DNA of 64,000 nucleotides from Strigamia acuminata (Eukaryota; Arthropoda; Chilopoda; Geophilomorpha; Linotaeniidae): assembly GCA_949358305.1 (NCBI GenBank), contig OX442315.1, positions 26,872,427-26,936,426 of the forward strand, read 5' to 3'. Shown piece by piece: positions 24,362-35,450 of the stretch. The translations under genes were made by a program, and so were the position numbers. The notes under the pieces were generated by a model. That model had not been told where the DNA came from, did no database searches, and saw only the letters and a program-made list of their open reading frames with translations. Positions within the stretch are counted from its first letter, which is position 1; every line of letters begins with the position of its first letter.

Positions 24362-25104
24362 GGGAAAGTGCAATATTTGTATTTAATACTGCTAGTTTAA
24401 CCGGTAGTGGCTTTCGATGCGAAGCAAAAGAAATGCTTTTGATACGGTAGCGATCTTGGCAATCAGCGGAATTTTTATTTAATTTTTAATACGACATATT
24501 GAAAGACTTTGAAAATGAAGATGCCGTAGAATGAAAACGCTTAAAAAAAATTTTATCATTTGCTAACCCTCTCTATATTGTTTTTATATTAACTTTCTGT
24601 TTAATTTTTTTTTTTATGTGTAAATCGCGATTAATTTTGATACTGTACTTAATTTTCGGTTAATTTTCACATCAATCATGACTACAGCAATTTACTAATG
24701 GTGTTTTTGATTGCACTTAAATACTCTTGGTTTAACTAGACTATTTAAGAATAGTTTTTGTAAGGATAAAAAAAAACGAATCGGTTCGCTAAAATGCTAT
24801 TGCATTGTTTCAAGGTAATGCCTAAATAGATAAGAAAAAGATTTTGTAAAATATGCAATGTATATTAATGATAGAGAAAACTAACACTGTTGTATCGTTA
24901 ACTATCGAGTTTAATTTTCACAAATGTATGAATCATTTTATTAGTACTGTATTGGCTGTCACTGTCAGCATCCTATTCAATGATCAACCATAATCTGCTG
25001 ACAAAAAATACCTTACTTACAATTAACATTAAATGAAAAGTAGATGCAGCAAATGTGTTTATTTTAAATCTTATTTTTACAATTTTAACGAACTACACAT
25101 TAAT
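24362..25104. other. 3' intergenic region between convergent Piezo and TMEM143
   Basis: About 740 bp of AT-rich sequence that probably holds both 3' UTRs. No coding exon or RNA gene is visible. Confidence 0.6.
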
Positions 25105-28100
25105 TCACCTCCAACCATATCGCTTAAGACGTCGTTCTTCTTTAACAACATCATCCAAAATTACATCCTTATCATAACCCTCTAATAAATCGCCTTCCTC
25201 GGATGACAAATTTCCACTCTTCATCGGAAGACATCGTAAAGCGTTATCTAATGGCAGTGCGTTGTACAAATCATTCTCCTTATCTTTATTAATAAGGCCC
25301 AATGATTGTAAGAAATTAAGTGACTCGTGAGCGTCGTAATCCAACTGAACGTTGAACACTTTTCTAGCCCACGCTTCAATCGTTTTCTCCAGAAGTGGTT
25401 TCGGGAGTCCGCCTGAATAAAACTCATTTTAAAACAATTTGTTTACGAAATAAAAGATTAGACATTTACCTAAATCCTTAACTTCCTGTTGGTGGCTCTT
25501 TTTGCTGGAACTTGACGGTGGCCTGGTGGTAAGAAGGACAGAATATGTAACGAGAGCTTCCTTGAAAACTTCGGTTCGTGCACGAGATACGAGTGCATCC
25601 AGTAAAGAGTTGCTGCTAGCGACGTTTTTGAAAAACTGAGTTCGATGCATTTCTTCTAAGTGCGTCTTACACTTGTTTTTATAATTTGTTAAGAGACCGG
25701 TGAGGATTAAACTGGACGCAAAAGCTGTGGCTAGCGGCCATATTACATCCACATTGGCTAAATACGACACAAATTGACTCAAGGCACCCGTGGCAACGAG
25801 CGACGAAGACAGAATAACAGAATTTGCAGTTGTTGATGGCATATTGAAGGCGCCATCAGGCAAAACCAAATGCAGGCGCGCGGCTGGAATATCTCGAAAG
25901 GCTTTGATTTGAAGTCGAGAGTCGGTTTTTAATCTTGTAATTGCAACTACGCGTTTCAAGTACTTTTGGGGGAGTTTTATTGGCACTTCGACTGTTGGAA
26001 AATATCTCGCAATCATTTTTCGAGCATAGAATTCGTACCACGCCATTGGGAGATGTGTTAATTCTCTACCGACTGCCCATAGCCTTAAAACGGCATAGTT
26101 TTCTCTTTTCGCTGAGACCTAGAGCCAAATGAAAACGAGTCACGAGGAATCTTTATTGTTTAGAATTTAAATGTCCTTACCTTGACACCATCAAAGACAC
26201 GAGGAGAGCAAATTTTGTCGACTTTATGGGATGGCACTTCAAAAAAATTGGCACTTTCTAAAATGATTGATAGCTTCTGAAGTAACCAAAACTCGTTGTC
26301 CAATCGATCGCGTACACTCATTTTTCGTAATTGCATTGGTTCAGCATTTGGATTAAGAGGGATGAAAAGTTGCTGACAAAAACAAAATAAAATTCAAACT
26401 TTTAAACTAATTTTTGAAATTGTGTGCAAACTGTCGAATACATCATATTGTGATAGTGTTTATTTTTAATATTAAAAAAACAAACAGCAAGAAAAACCAT
26501 AGCATAATCATATGAGCTTTGTAAATAAACTTAACATTATTTTATGTCATTAGTTGACAAATTTACATCCGTGTTCACATTTTCCATAGTAACCAATCGC
26601 TCTGACTGACATGTGTGAAGTGTGTGTTCACATATGAGATTGTTTTTAATTAAAATCTTTATCCTGTACTAATATTTTTAAACATAAATCGAAAGCGAAC
26701 GCCAATTCAAAATCTCGGCTATTAACTTTCGCGTAGTCATTTGTAAAGTCGCATACGGTAAAAACTGCTGTTGGTTGCACTATCTCGAGATGAACAACTC
26801 AAACGATTCTTTGCAAAATCACATTGAAATTCCATTTGCATATGGAGTAGTAAGAAGCGTACTGTCCACATTAAGTTTACTCTTCATTTTAATCGGAAAC
26901 TTGCTGGTGATCACCACTTTGGCAATTGATCGTCGACTCCTACATCCAATGAATGCGTACATAGCATCCATCAGTGCATCCGGAATCATATGCGGACTCC
27001 TATTATTCGGTAACCTCGGATATTTTTCATCACCGTTTGCGATTATTGCTATTCAAATGTCCTGCCACACTCGGAAAATCATGGGAATCGTTTTTTTCAC
27101 ATCAGTCGAGAACGTTGTGTTGTGTATGTTGGTTATGACTATTGAACGTTATCAAGTGATCGTCAAACTCGAGAGATTAAACCACACTACAACTCACAGA
27201 AAACACATCATTTTTGGAATCTGGGTCCTGTCTCTCATCTACAATTTGCCAATTTACTTCATAGAAATGAGTCAAGACAGTTTACTGTTTAAAAAAGCAC
27301 CGAAACCGGACGATGTCGGAATGGCTGTTTGTCTTCCAACCGGACATATTGCGCGCATTCATTTCACGGTTTCGGTTTTTCTGAGTTACTTAATTCCGTT
27401 AATTCTGATGGCGTGTATGTACCACAGAATCATCTGTGTTATAATGAGAAATATACGCAGAATGCAGATGACTTCCTCTCACCTGAATCGCATTAAACTG
27501 CGGGCTGTCAAAGTTATGATTTTTGTGGTCGTAATTTTTGGTGTTTGTTGGCTGCCCGGTCATTCCCTCCAACTCGTCACTGTGTGGAGTATTAAAGAAG
27601 GGAGTTTCAAATATGTTATCTTTCACGATTTAGCGTTGCATACTGCTTTTGCACACAATTGGATTCATACCATCGTATACCCAACGCATAGTAAACAATT
27701 CCGATTAACTATGCTTAAAATATTAACGAAAAGGTGGACACGGCGATCAAAAAAAGTAAATAATTCTATTAAATTTATTGTAAAATAATTAAATGTTAAA
27801 TTAAAGAGTACATACATGTTCAAATTGTGTAAAATTACCTTAAGTTCCTCGTGAATTCCTGTAAAATGCACACTTATTACTTGGTCCAATGCGGCAGCAA
27901 ATCGTGAGAATTTGGTTTTTTCATTACTGTTAAGAAAATTAGGTTCCTCCAACAAATGCCGCACAATTCCACTCCGAGTTACAGGAATGAAATATTCCCT
28001 AAAATTAAGATTAAAAATTAAGTAAATTAATTAAATTGATAACAATTTATGTCGGTACTGAATATCAACTTCTTCCTCTGGATCGGACGTTAAAAATTTC

Positions 28101-29140
28101 GGAGGTATTCGAATTGTAAACGCCGGCTGGACTGGAAGCTTCACGGCAGTACTCGTTGGCTTGTTGGGAAGTGAAACTTCCGTCGTCGATGAGTGTGCTA
28201 AGGATGAAGTTAATGACATCTGGCAAATAGAAGAAAAAAAATCTTTCTTTAACCATATGCTTCGAGCCAGTTGGCATTTTTTGAATTTTTAATCTTGTGC
28301 ATCTTATGACATTTCAATCATGTTTAATTGCATAATGAGGACGCTCGTAACAAGCACGTTATGTAAGCCAAGTCAAAACGAGCTTTATTTTTATTTGCGC
28401 CTTTGGCAGTAATTTAAGACGAAAATTTATGCAGGAAGTTATTTTTCATTCAGAACAACGACAGTATTAAAGCTTGCCAAGGACGAACAAAAATAACCTT
28501 TGGCCTTTTTGCAACGACTGATTAATTTTGTTATGCACAATTAATACGAAGGTGTTGAACAACAGAAACCAGTTATCAACAACAAAATTATTCCACAAAA
28601 GGATTTTCCTGTTTTCTTTTAATTACAGAGGAGTGTCTGTGTGAGTTAGCAGACGACTTTGGTAGCAATCGCAAATGACGTCATATAAACATAATTGACA
28701 TATTTTATCTTTTGAGGTTAATTAAAAATCTTCAACAAAAAAGTAATAATAATTCAAAACAAAATGAGAAATGAAAAGTTATCGTTAAAAAAATATTGTT
28801 TTTAAACCATATATAATAAAACTATAAATAATTTTGGGTGTGGTACTGATGGCAGGTATATTAAAAACAACAGTTTACGTTCAGGTACAATTAAACTAAT
28901 TGCTAGAGATGGTCACATTTAAAAGTAACTTACCCAACGACATGGTTTTCGAAATAGTAAATTTGTTAACACTTGTCTGCCGTAAAAAGCTGCCATCGTA
29001 TTTCCAAAGCTTGGCGCTAAAAACCAAACAACTTGGCTCTTATTGACGTTAAGATCGCTTCGTGCGTTGATGCCATATGAGAATAGAGTCCGTACGGCAC
29101 ACCATACACATTGCACAACGGCGCTCCGAAGAAATATCAT
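25105..29140 (-). CDS. TMEM143: TMEM143 ortholog (DUF3754), predicted mitochondrial
   Basis: Exons run down the minus strand from an ATG at 29140. The first (about 28934-29140) encodes a basic, hydrophobic leader (MIFLRSAVVQCVWCAVRTLF) resembling a mitochondrial presequence. Later exons: about 28067-28219; 27839-27998 with EYFIPVTRSGIVRHLLEEP and FAAALDQVISVHF, typical of TMEM143; then 26120-26373 and 25480-26100 with the DUF3754 core (ENYAVLRLWAVGRELTHLPMAWYEFYARKMI) and two likely membrane segments (SVILSSSLVATGALSQFV; WPLATAFASSLILTG); a final exon ends at 25105. The biochemical role of the family is not established. The intron between 26374 and 27838 contains an intronless GPCR on the other strand. 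KIAA0513 lies upstream on the same strand, 259 bp away. Some internal exon ends are approximate. Confidence 0.85.
26790..27788 (+). CDS. Intronless class A GPCR nested in a TMEM143 intron
   Basis: A single 332-residue open frame from the ATG at 26790 (MNNSNDS, one potential N-glycosylation site). Seven hydrophobic segments are present: TM1 has the GNLLVIT motif, TM3 ends in ERYQVI, TM6 has FGVCWLPGHS, and a TM3/ECL2 cysteine pair (SCHT and VCLP) is available. The short polar C-tail and CWLPxH look like peptide receptors of the rhodopsin family, but the ligand cannot be read from sequence. Unusual: the TM2 LAxxD aspartate is absent (IASISASGIICG), and NPxxY is replaced by HTIVY in TM7. The stop is only 50 bp from an antisense TMEM143 exon. 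Either a divergent orphan receptor or a retrocopy-derived gene; the uninterrupted frame argues against a pseudogene. Confidence 0.85.
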   Translation: MNNSNDSLQNHIEIPFAYGVVRSVLSTLSLLFILIGNLLVITTLAIDRRLLHPMNAYIASISASGIICGLLLFGNLGYFSSPFAIIAIQMSCHTRKIMGIVFFTSVENVVLCMLVMTIERYQVIVKLERLNHTTTHRKHIIFGIWVLSLIYNLPIYFIEMSQDSLLFKKAPKPDDVGMAVCLPTGHIARIHFTVSVFLSYLIPLILMACMYHRIICVIMRNIRRMQMTSSHLNRIKLRAVKVMIFVVVIFGVCWLPGHSLQLVTVWSIKEGSFKYVIFHDLALHTAFAHNWIHTIVYPTHSKQFRLTMLKILTKRWTRRSKKVNNSIKFIVK

Positions 29141-29399
29141 GAATGTAAGGAAACGAATCTTTGTGCTTTTTTTATTTTAATTTTATTTAATGTACTAATT
29201 TAATGACTTCAATTCAAATCCTAGAAAATAAATATGTCCTTGCATCTATATTTCGACAAAATAAATCAACATTACGTTTTTGTAATTGTAAAGCATTCTA
29301 CTTGTAAAATTACATCATAGAATTATTGCTTTTTGTAACAAATACACGTATTGCGTAAAAATAATTTAAAATATAGCATATTGAGTGACAGATGTTGCT

Positions 29400-31038
29400 T
29401 CACCGCCATCCCTGAGTTTCGTGGTACATTCTCTGAATGTTTTCTCTCAACATGTTTACTTGCTCTGCAATTAAAAACGTATTAAATAAAATTCTTGCAC
29501 ATTGTATTACACCATGTACCTGGTTTTAAATTAGCAATGGTTGACTGTTTTCGGAGAAATTCGAGGCACAGATCTTTACTAAGGCCAAACGCATGCATAT
29601 TACACGTAAATGTTCTAGAATATTAATTTATCATTTTAAAAACTCAAATATATCAACATCCTGAGTGAAATGTCTCTACCCCAGCTGACCAAATGTAATA
29701 TTTTCTTGAAAATTTCTGTCATCAACAATATCTTCTGGACTGTATTGTTCAAAATCTTCTCTGGTGATTACGGGCCGATGAGCACGTTCGCACTGAACGG
29801 CATCGAAAAATGCTGCATTCCAAAATCGAAGCGATTGCCACACAGATTGGTCTTTGAGGTACGTATAGAGAAATTCTTTATACGGTTCGCAACCCGGAAC
29901 AGCAACTAGAAATAATTACGTAATAATTATAATAAATAATAAAATGAAATAATAAAATCTTCCAACCTTCGTGGTAAAAAGTAAAACACATATTCATCAA
30001 AGACTTTGCGGGTGAAAAATCATCCGACTCATAACATTCGAATAAAACAATAGCAAAATATTGTACCAAACTGTAAAATGTAGATTCGTCCACCTTTTTG
30101 TTATTAACGCGCTGGGAACGAGAAAAAAAATCAATCAATTAATATTTTTATTAAAAATTCCACTCAAAACATCACACCTGAGTGTTGACATGTCGTGCGA
30201 ACCACAGCCTGCCGATTTCGTGCTGACATAACTCACCAAACTTCGCCTTTTTATCCAAACTAATCGAAGCGCTGCAAATAATAAATAAAATAAATAAACA
30301 AACAAATAAAAATAATAAAAATAAATAAAAATACCTATTTTTAAACAACTCCTCAACAAACCTCTTCATATATTCCATGCACTCAACAGTTACCTCATCA
30401 GGTTGACTTTCATAACTAACGGTTGACGCCCACGACTGCAAAGATGCTTCTGACTCCGACCTCCCAACATTCCTTCTCTCCGCATCCGACGAGTCCACAC
30501 TGGTCGTACTCATCTCATTCTCGTCCGAACTTGCAGCTTCTGACAGTCTACGAACTCGAAGCCGATCAAAAGGATCCTGCTGCGTTCCATTGGCAGTCAA
30601 TTGCGCATCCAACGCATCCAATGCCGCTTTAGCGCGGTCGAGATCCGAGCAGAACGTAACCGATGGTTGGCCATAAACGGCCCGAATTTTCGGCTGCATT
30701 CTCGTCAGCCGTCGTTTCGGATGATGAGATCCAGAGAAATAATACGCCTGTTCGTACGTCGGACTGGAAGATCCAGAAGGAATCGAATTTCGTCTTCGTA
30801 GCCCATTTTTATGGATCCTTTTCTCTCCTTGGCATTTGCTCACCTCGTCCGACGTGTCACTATTGTTATCGCTGCTCAGGTTAAGCGCCGCTTCTAATTT
30901 TGTACTTAGACCGTTCAATAGTCCGTTGCTGCTGTTTATCATGGACGTGAAGAGACCTTGTGTTTTACCCGCTAATTTCACTGCTTGACGGCCACTGGTT
31001 TTTCCTACTTCCCGGACACCATCCATGAAATCAACCAT
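29400..31038 (-). CDS. KIAA0513: KIAA0513 ortholog (SBF2-like domain protein)
   Basis: Six exons (30335-31038, 30178-30271, 29967-30111, 29680-29905, 29520-29614, 29400-29464) join without phase breaks into 442 codons. The C-terminal half closely follows vertebrate KIAA0513: [103 protein letters not shown]. The N-terminal 230 residues are mainly disordered, Ser-rich and charged, with an amphipathic start ([18 protein letters not shown]). The vertebrate protein is a cytoplasmic signalling-associated protein of poorly defined function. Head-to-head with MPPE1 across 1.5 kb. Ortholog assignment is strong; function is not. Confidence 0.92.
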
Positions 31039-32505
31039 GACTTAAATATCTGAAATGGAAAAAAAATTATGTCAAATATTTTTTTTTTTTTTTTTTTTAA
31101 TTTTTAATTTTTTTTTTAAAAAAAAATTGCAAGTTCATTTCCTTATCATTTGTTTCTATGCGGTGGAGTGTGAAAATAGTAACACATTTTAATTATTTCA
31201 ACTTCCTATTAACATTTCCCATTTTAAAGATTAAATTGAAATAGGTTAGAATTTGTGTGGAGAATAATTTTTTTTATCCGTTATCTGTTAAAACACCTGT
31301 GACGACTGTCAATCAGAAGGAGTATAAAAAAATAAAATAAAATGTATTCTTGCACGCACCAATAACCAAATCAAACGATTAAATTAATTGATACAATAGA
31401 TGAACAATGGACACACGGAAATAACAATGCACCTGTTAATGCCATAAAATAAAAAACAGGTTATTGACCATACGCAAATTTTCATCTTGGAAAAACAGGA
31501 AATTTAAATGCTAACTGTTTAAGGCAATACAAATTTTGTTTATTTTTAAAATAAATTCATTTTCTATTGTGATAAAATTTTGATGTGCGTCTGCTATCAT
31601 TCACTATTTGCGTCATTAAGACAGGAAACAATTTGACAGCAACAGAATTTTTTGAATAAAATAACAAAACACATTAAAGGAAGTAAGGTGAGATAATAAT
31701 TTCAAGGCTAGCTTATCTTGTTGAAACAATGTTACTTGTGTGGGTTAATTAATGATTCAGAAAATAAATAGAATTATCAAACGAGCTCGTTGCTATGCAG
31801 AGAAGCTGAAACACCAAATTATTGACAGCTGCATTTGCTAAATAAATTGCAATTGGACATTTTCCGTTTAATGCAAGGAGCGTCTGAAATAAAGAGCGTT
31901 ATATTTAATTATTGCAGTTATTTAGTATTTCTCAATACAACGCTATGAATTTTGTCTCGAAATAATTAAAATCCACCACCAAAATGCATCTGTAAAAATA
32001 TTATAAGTTTATTGTTTCCGATAGAGACAAATATTTACCTTTCCTAAAGTTTGCTGATCACTTGCTTGGCATTACATGTCACCGAATTATTTCGCTGCAT
32101 TCCAGTATCGGCGAAGTTTTCAGCTCAGACAAGCAACCGACTTTTAATTTATCATTGGTCGGTCGGTTCACTAACGACACCCCGTGATAAAACATGAAAT
32201 TTATTTAATGACCGTTGTTGTAGAAATAACGTAAGTAAAAGTGATAATTGTATATAAACTAAGACAAACTATTATATTATATTAGAGTTTTGTGAGTTCC
32301 AATTTTTCTTGTGACGATCGATACGGCAGCCATGTTTAAAGCTTGTTTGGTGTCGTGGAATTGATGATGTGCCGGTTGGGAATTTAAAAACCCAAGTACG
32401 ACTTTCCTCGTTTTTTGTGCAACTGATGTATGTTTCTCAGCCGGTTTGTGTATTTTTCTCTCGGAATGAAGAATGCGTCTCATCTAATGAGCTTGAGAAC
32501 TCGTC
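31039..32505. other. Divergent intergenic region between KIAA0513 and MPPE1
   Basis: AT-rich sequence between two divergent starts, so it should carry both promoters. It contains a long T tract at about 31080-31100. No additional exon is evident. Confidence 0.5.
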
Positions 32506-34188
32506 ATGTCCAAAAACAGAATGTTGCATTTAATAAATTGGAGTTACATCTTAAAACTTTTGCTGGCTTTAATGACCATTTTATTCGTTTGTGAAATTCT
32601 CATATATTACATCGTTCTATTGAAATGTTCCTGGCCTCAACTAAACGACGCGCTTGCCGATCCAAGTGTAAAATTGACATCAAATTACAAACCCGTAAAA
32701 GCCATGATACTAGCCGATACTCATTTGCTTGGAATGAAAAGAGGACATTGGTTCGATAAATTACGGAGGTAATGAACAATTTGCTTAAAAATTTAAGGGT
32801 TTGCTTTAATAATTGATTTTGTTTCGTTTCAGGGAATGGCAAATGCATAGATCGTTTCAAACTGTTATGACTATCCACAGTCCGGATGTTGTTTTCTTTT
32901 TGGGTAATTTATTTTAAAATTTGTCGTGAAAAATGTTTTATTTTTTGTTGAAATTAACAGGCGACATTTTTGACGAGGGTCAATGGGCTGATGGATTGGA
33001 ATTTCGACATTATGTGCAACGTTTTTACGCCCTTTTTCAAGTTCCTGAGAAAACCCGAGTGTTTGTAGTTGCAGGAAATCACGACATTGGTTTTCATTAT
33101 GTGTAAGGTTGCTCGATTACAATGCTTAAATCTTAGAAATTGTAATTTTTTTGTTTAAATTAAAGAACCAATCAGCACCTCAACAGTCGTTTTACCGATG
33201 CATTTGCAGCCCCAGCTGTAAAATCGGTAGTAATCGAAGGAAATATATTTATAATGATAAACAGTATTGCTATGGAAGGGGATAAATGTTCATTGTGTGC
33301 TCCTGCGGAAAACAAACTCAAAGAGCTATCAAAACTATTACATTGTGATCATGTGAGTTTTGTTTTAATTTACACAAATAGTATATATAATCAAATATGT
33401 TAACTATTACAGACGAAAACACACAAGTGCAAAACTGTTGCTGGAGCGCCAAATAATTCGAGACCAATATTATTTTTGGTAAATAAAATAATTATACAGC
33501 TAATATACAATGAAACATGTTTCGCTGCAATTTTCTGTTATATAATAAGCATAAAAGACACTTTGTGACTCACCCATACAGCGTGGGTAGTAAAAATGTT
33601 TGCCGTCAATAATAAAAATTGGTTTTATTCAATATTTTTGCAGCACATGCCGCTGTTTAGAAAATCTGAAGCAGTATGCACTGAAATAGATTCAGTTCCT
33701 CCTGAATTAAAAGATATTCCAAATAATGAAAAATGGGAATGTTTATCTAAAAATGCAACTAATAAGGTATTTTTTTAATTGATTAAAGATAAAAGTTGTG
33801 GATTTATCTTTTATGTAATTATATTTTAGTTGCTGAAATGGTTAGAACCTCGTTTGGTTTTGGATGGTCACGTTCATCACAGTTGCCAAGTATTACATCC
33901 TGGTGCTGTACCGGAATGGACCGTCGCGTCCTTCAGTTGGAGAAACAAAAATAATCCATCATTTCTTTTGGTAGTTAAAGTAACCCAAGTTGCGTAAACC
34001 AATTTAATTAATTTTGTTAACTTCAGGCGACTATCATGCCGAATAATTTTGCAGTAAGCAAATGCTATATGCCACAAGAATCTACCGTGATAACCCTTTA
34101 CGTTATCAGTAGTCTTGGATTGCTTCTGTGGATCGTGGCCACGAGGCGTCGAATTTGCAGGTCCAGCTCTTACAGTAAAGTTAGTTGA
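32506..34188 (+). CDS. MPPE1: Metallophosphoesterase 1 (PGAP5-like GPI-anchor remodelling enzyme)
   Basis: Eight exons starting at the ATG at 32506. The order is: N-terminal transmembrane segment ([20 protein letters not shown]), a calcineurin-like phosphoesterase domain, and a C-terminal transmembrane segment ([18 protein letters not shown]) with a basic tail. Metal-ligand motifs are all present: ADTH (near 32715), GDIFDEG (32962), GNHD (33076), HMP after the acceptor near 33642, and GHVHH (33868). PGAP5/MPPE1 removes a side-chain ethanolamine phosphate from the GPI anchor and helps export GPI-anchored proteins from the ER; this catalytic role is inferred from the family. The last exons end SSYSKVS, stop at 34188. 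The start gives a protein that begins right before the first membrane segment, as usual for the family. Confidence 0.93.
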
Positions 34189-34385
34189 TTACCGAAATCA
34201 ACGGTTTTATATTTCATTTCTGTAAATACAATGTGTCACGACTGTAAATGGGCTAATAAAAACATGCTTTTCAATGTTACTTGGATTTTTTTATTCAAAA
34301 TAAGTTAAATTTACACAAAATCCTCAATAAGTTAATTTTTTTTTAAAAATAAGAATACTCTGAAACGTATTATGCATTAAAAATG

Positions 34386-35450
34386 CTATAAAAAAATGTT
34401 TAAGAAATTACATAATTTCGTGTCGATTTTTTTTGTTAAGTCGTCAGAATATTTATGTATGTGTTGTCTGCTGTGTAGAGACGTTCGTTCTGGAAAAATT
34501 ATCAATTTTGAATCAATTTTTTGTTCAACCAAATTTTGAAATGTGCTATTTACCTCCGCTAATAATCCTATACAATATTTGTTCATTCGAAGGAGTGCGC
34601 ATTCGCTGTGTCCTACACTGCGGAAAGCAGTAGTTGCATCTCGTCCAGCATTCTCGTAAAGTACATCACTTCCTCCGGGATGCTACGAATGGATACAAAT
34701 AGTTTAATTTTGATTTTATTTTAATTATCTAATAAATTAAATTACCTCATTTGCGAACTTCACTAGGTCGTAAACTTTATCATATATAACAACCCAGCAA
34801 TCGTTGATTGTATCGTGTTGTGCCACTTCTTGCAAGGAATATGTCTCAAGATTTTTGCTTAGATTATTATTGTTTTCATTTAATTCCCCGCTGAAGTAAT
34901 TTAAAGCATCTGCTGCTATTTGATAAGTTGTCGTAGCGACGGAAAACGCCTGTGGATATACAATTTTAAAATAAATTCATACCCCGGTATTAAAAAATTA
35001 AATCAGTTTCGCTAGACAAAATTAATAGCTCTTTGAAGAAAAGATTTAAAAAAAAAAAAAAAAAAAGCAATTTAAAAAGGTAGTCCTCCTTGAAATTGGT
35101 CAGTGAGGCGTGCTCGCATTTTCACTAATCACGGCTAAGTTACACCGTAACCTTGAACTTTTACTAAAAGTTATTAATTTAACGTCAAAGTTAAAATTTT
35201 TTATTCATTAAAAATACATCTTGTTCTTTAATTTGATCCGTCAGAAAGATAACGGTCAGAAAAATAAAATTTCAAAAAAAATTCATTTATTTGCTAATTC
35301 CCTTAGCAACTAAATGAGATCGGCTACCCTGTATACCATAGAGATAAATTTGTTGCAAATTGAATAAAATTTATAAATCTTACAAAATTTAGAAAACACC
35401 TTTTTTTAAGTAAAACTATCGCGTACCTGGTTCCTTATGAAAGTTTCCAT
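34386..35450 (-). CDS. Cytochrome b5-domain protein without an obvious membrane anchor
   Basis: Three exons in phase: 35427-35450 (METFIRNQ), 34746-34949 and 34386-34682, giving about 174 residues. The b5 fold is clear: YSLQEVAQHDTINDCWVVIYDKVYDL, KFANE, then HPGGSDVLYENAGRDATTAF and VGHS, so both haem-ligand histidines (HPGG and VGHS) are present. It is preceded by about 45 polar residues and followed by MNKYCIGLLAE and a charged tail. Typical ER or outer-mitochondrial b5 proteins end in a hydrophobic anchor, which I do not see here. A donor (gtaaat) right after LLAE at about 34552 could replace the tail with an unseen exon, so the C-terminus is uncertain. Likely role: haem electron carrier. 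Lies tail-to-tail with MPPE1 (197 bp). Confidence 0.85.
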
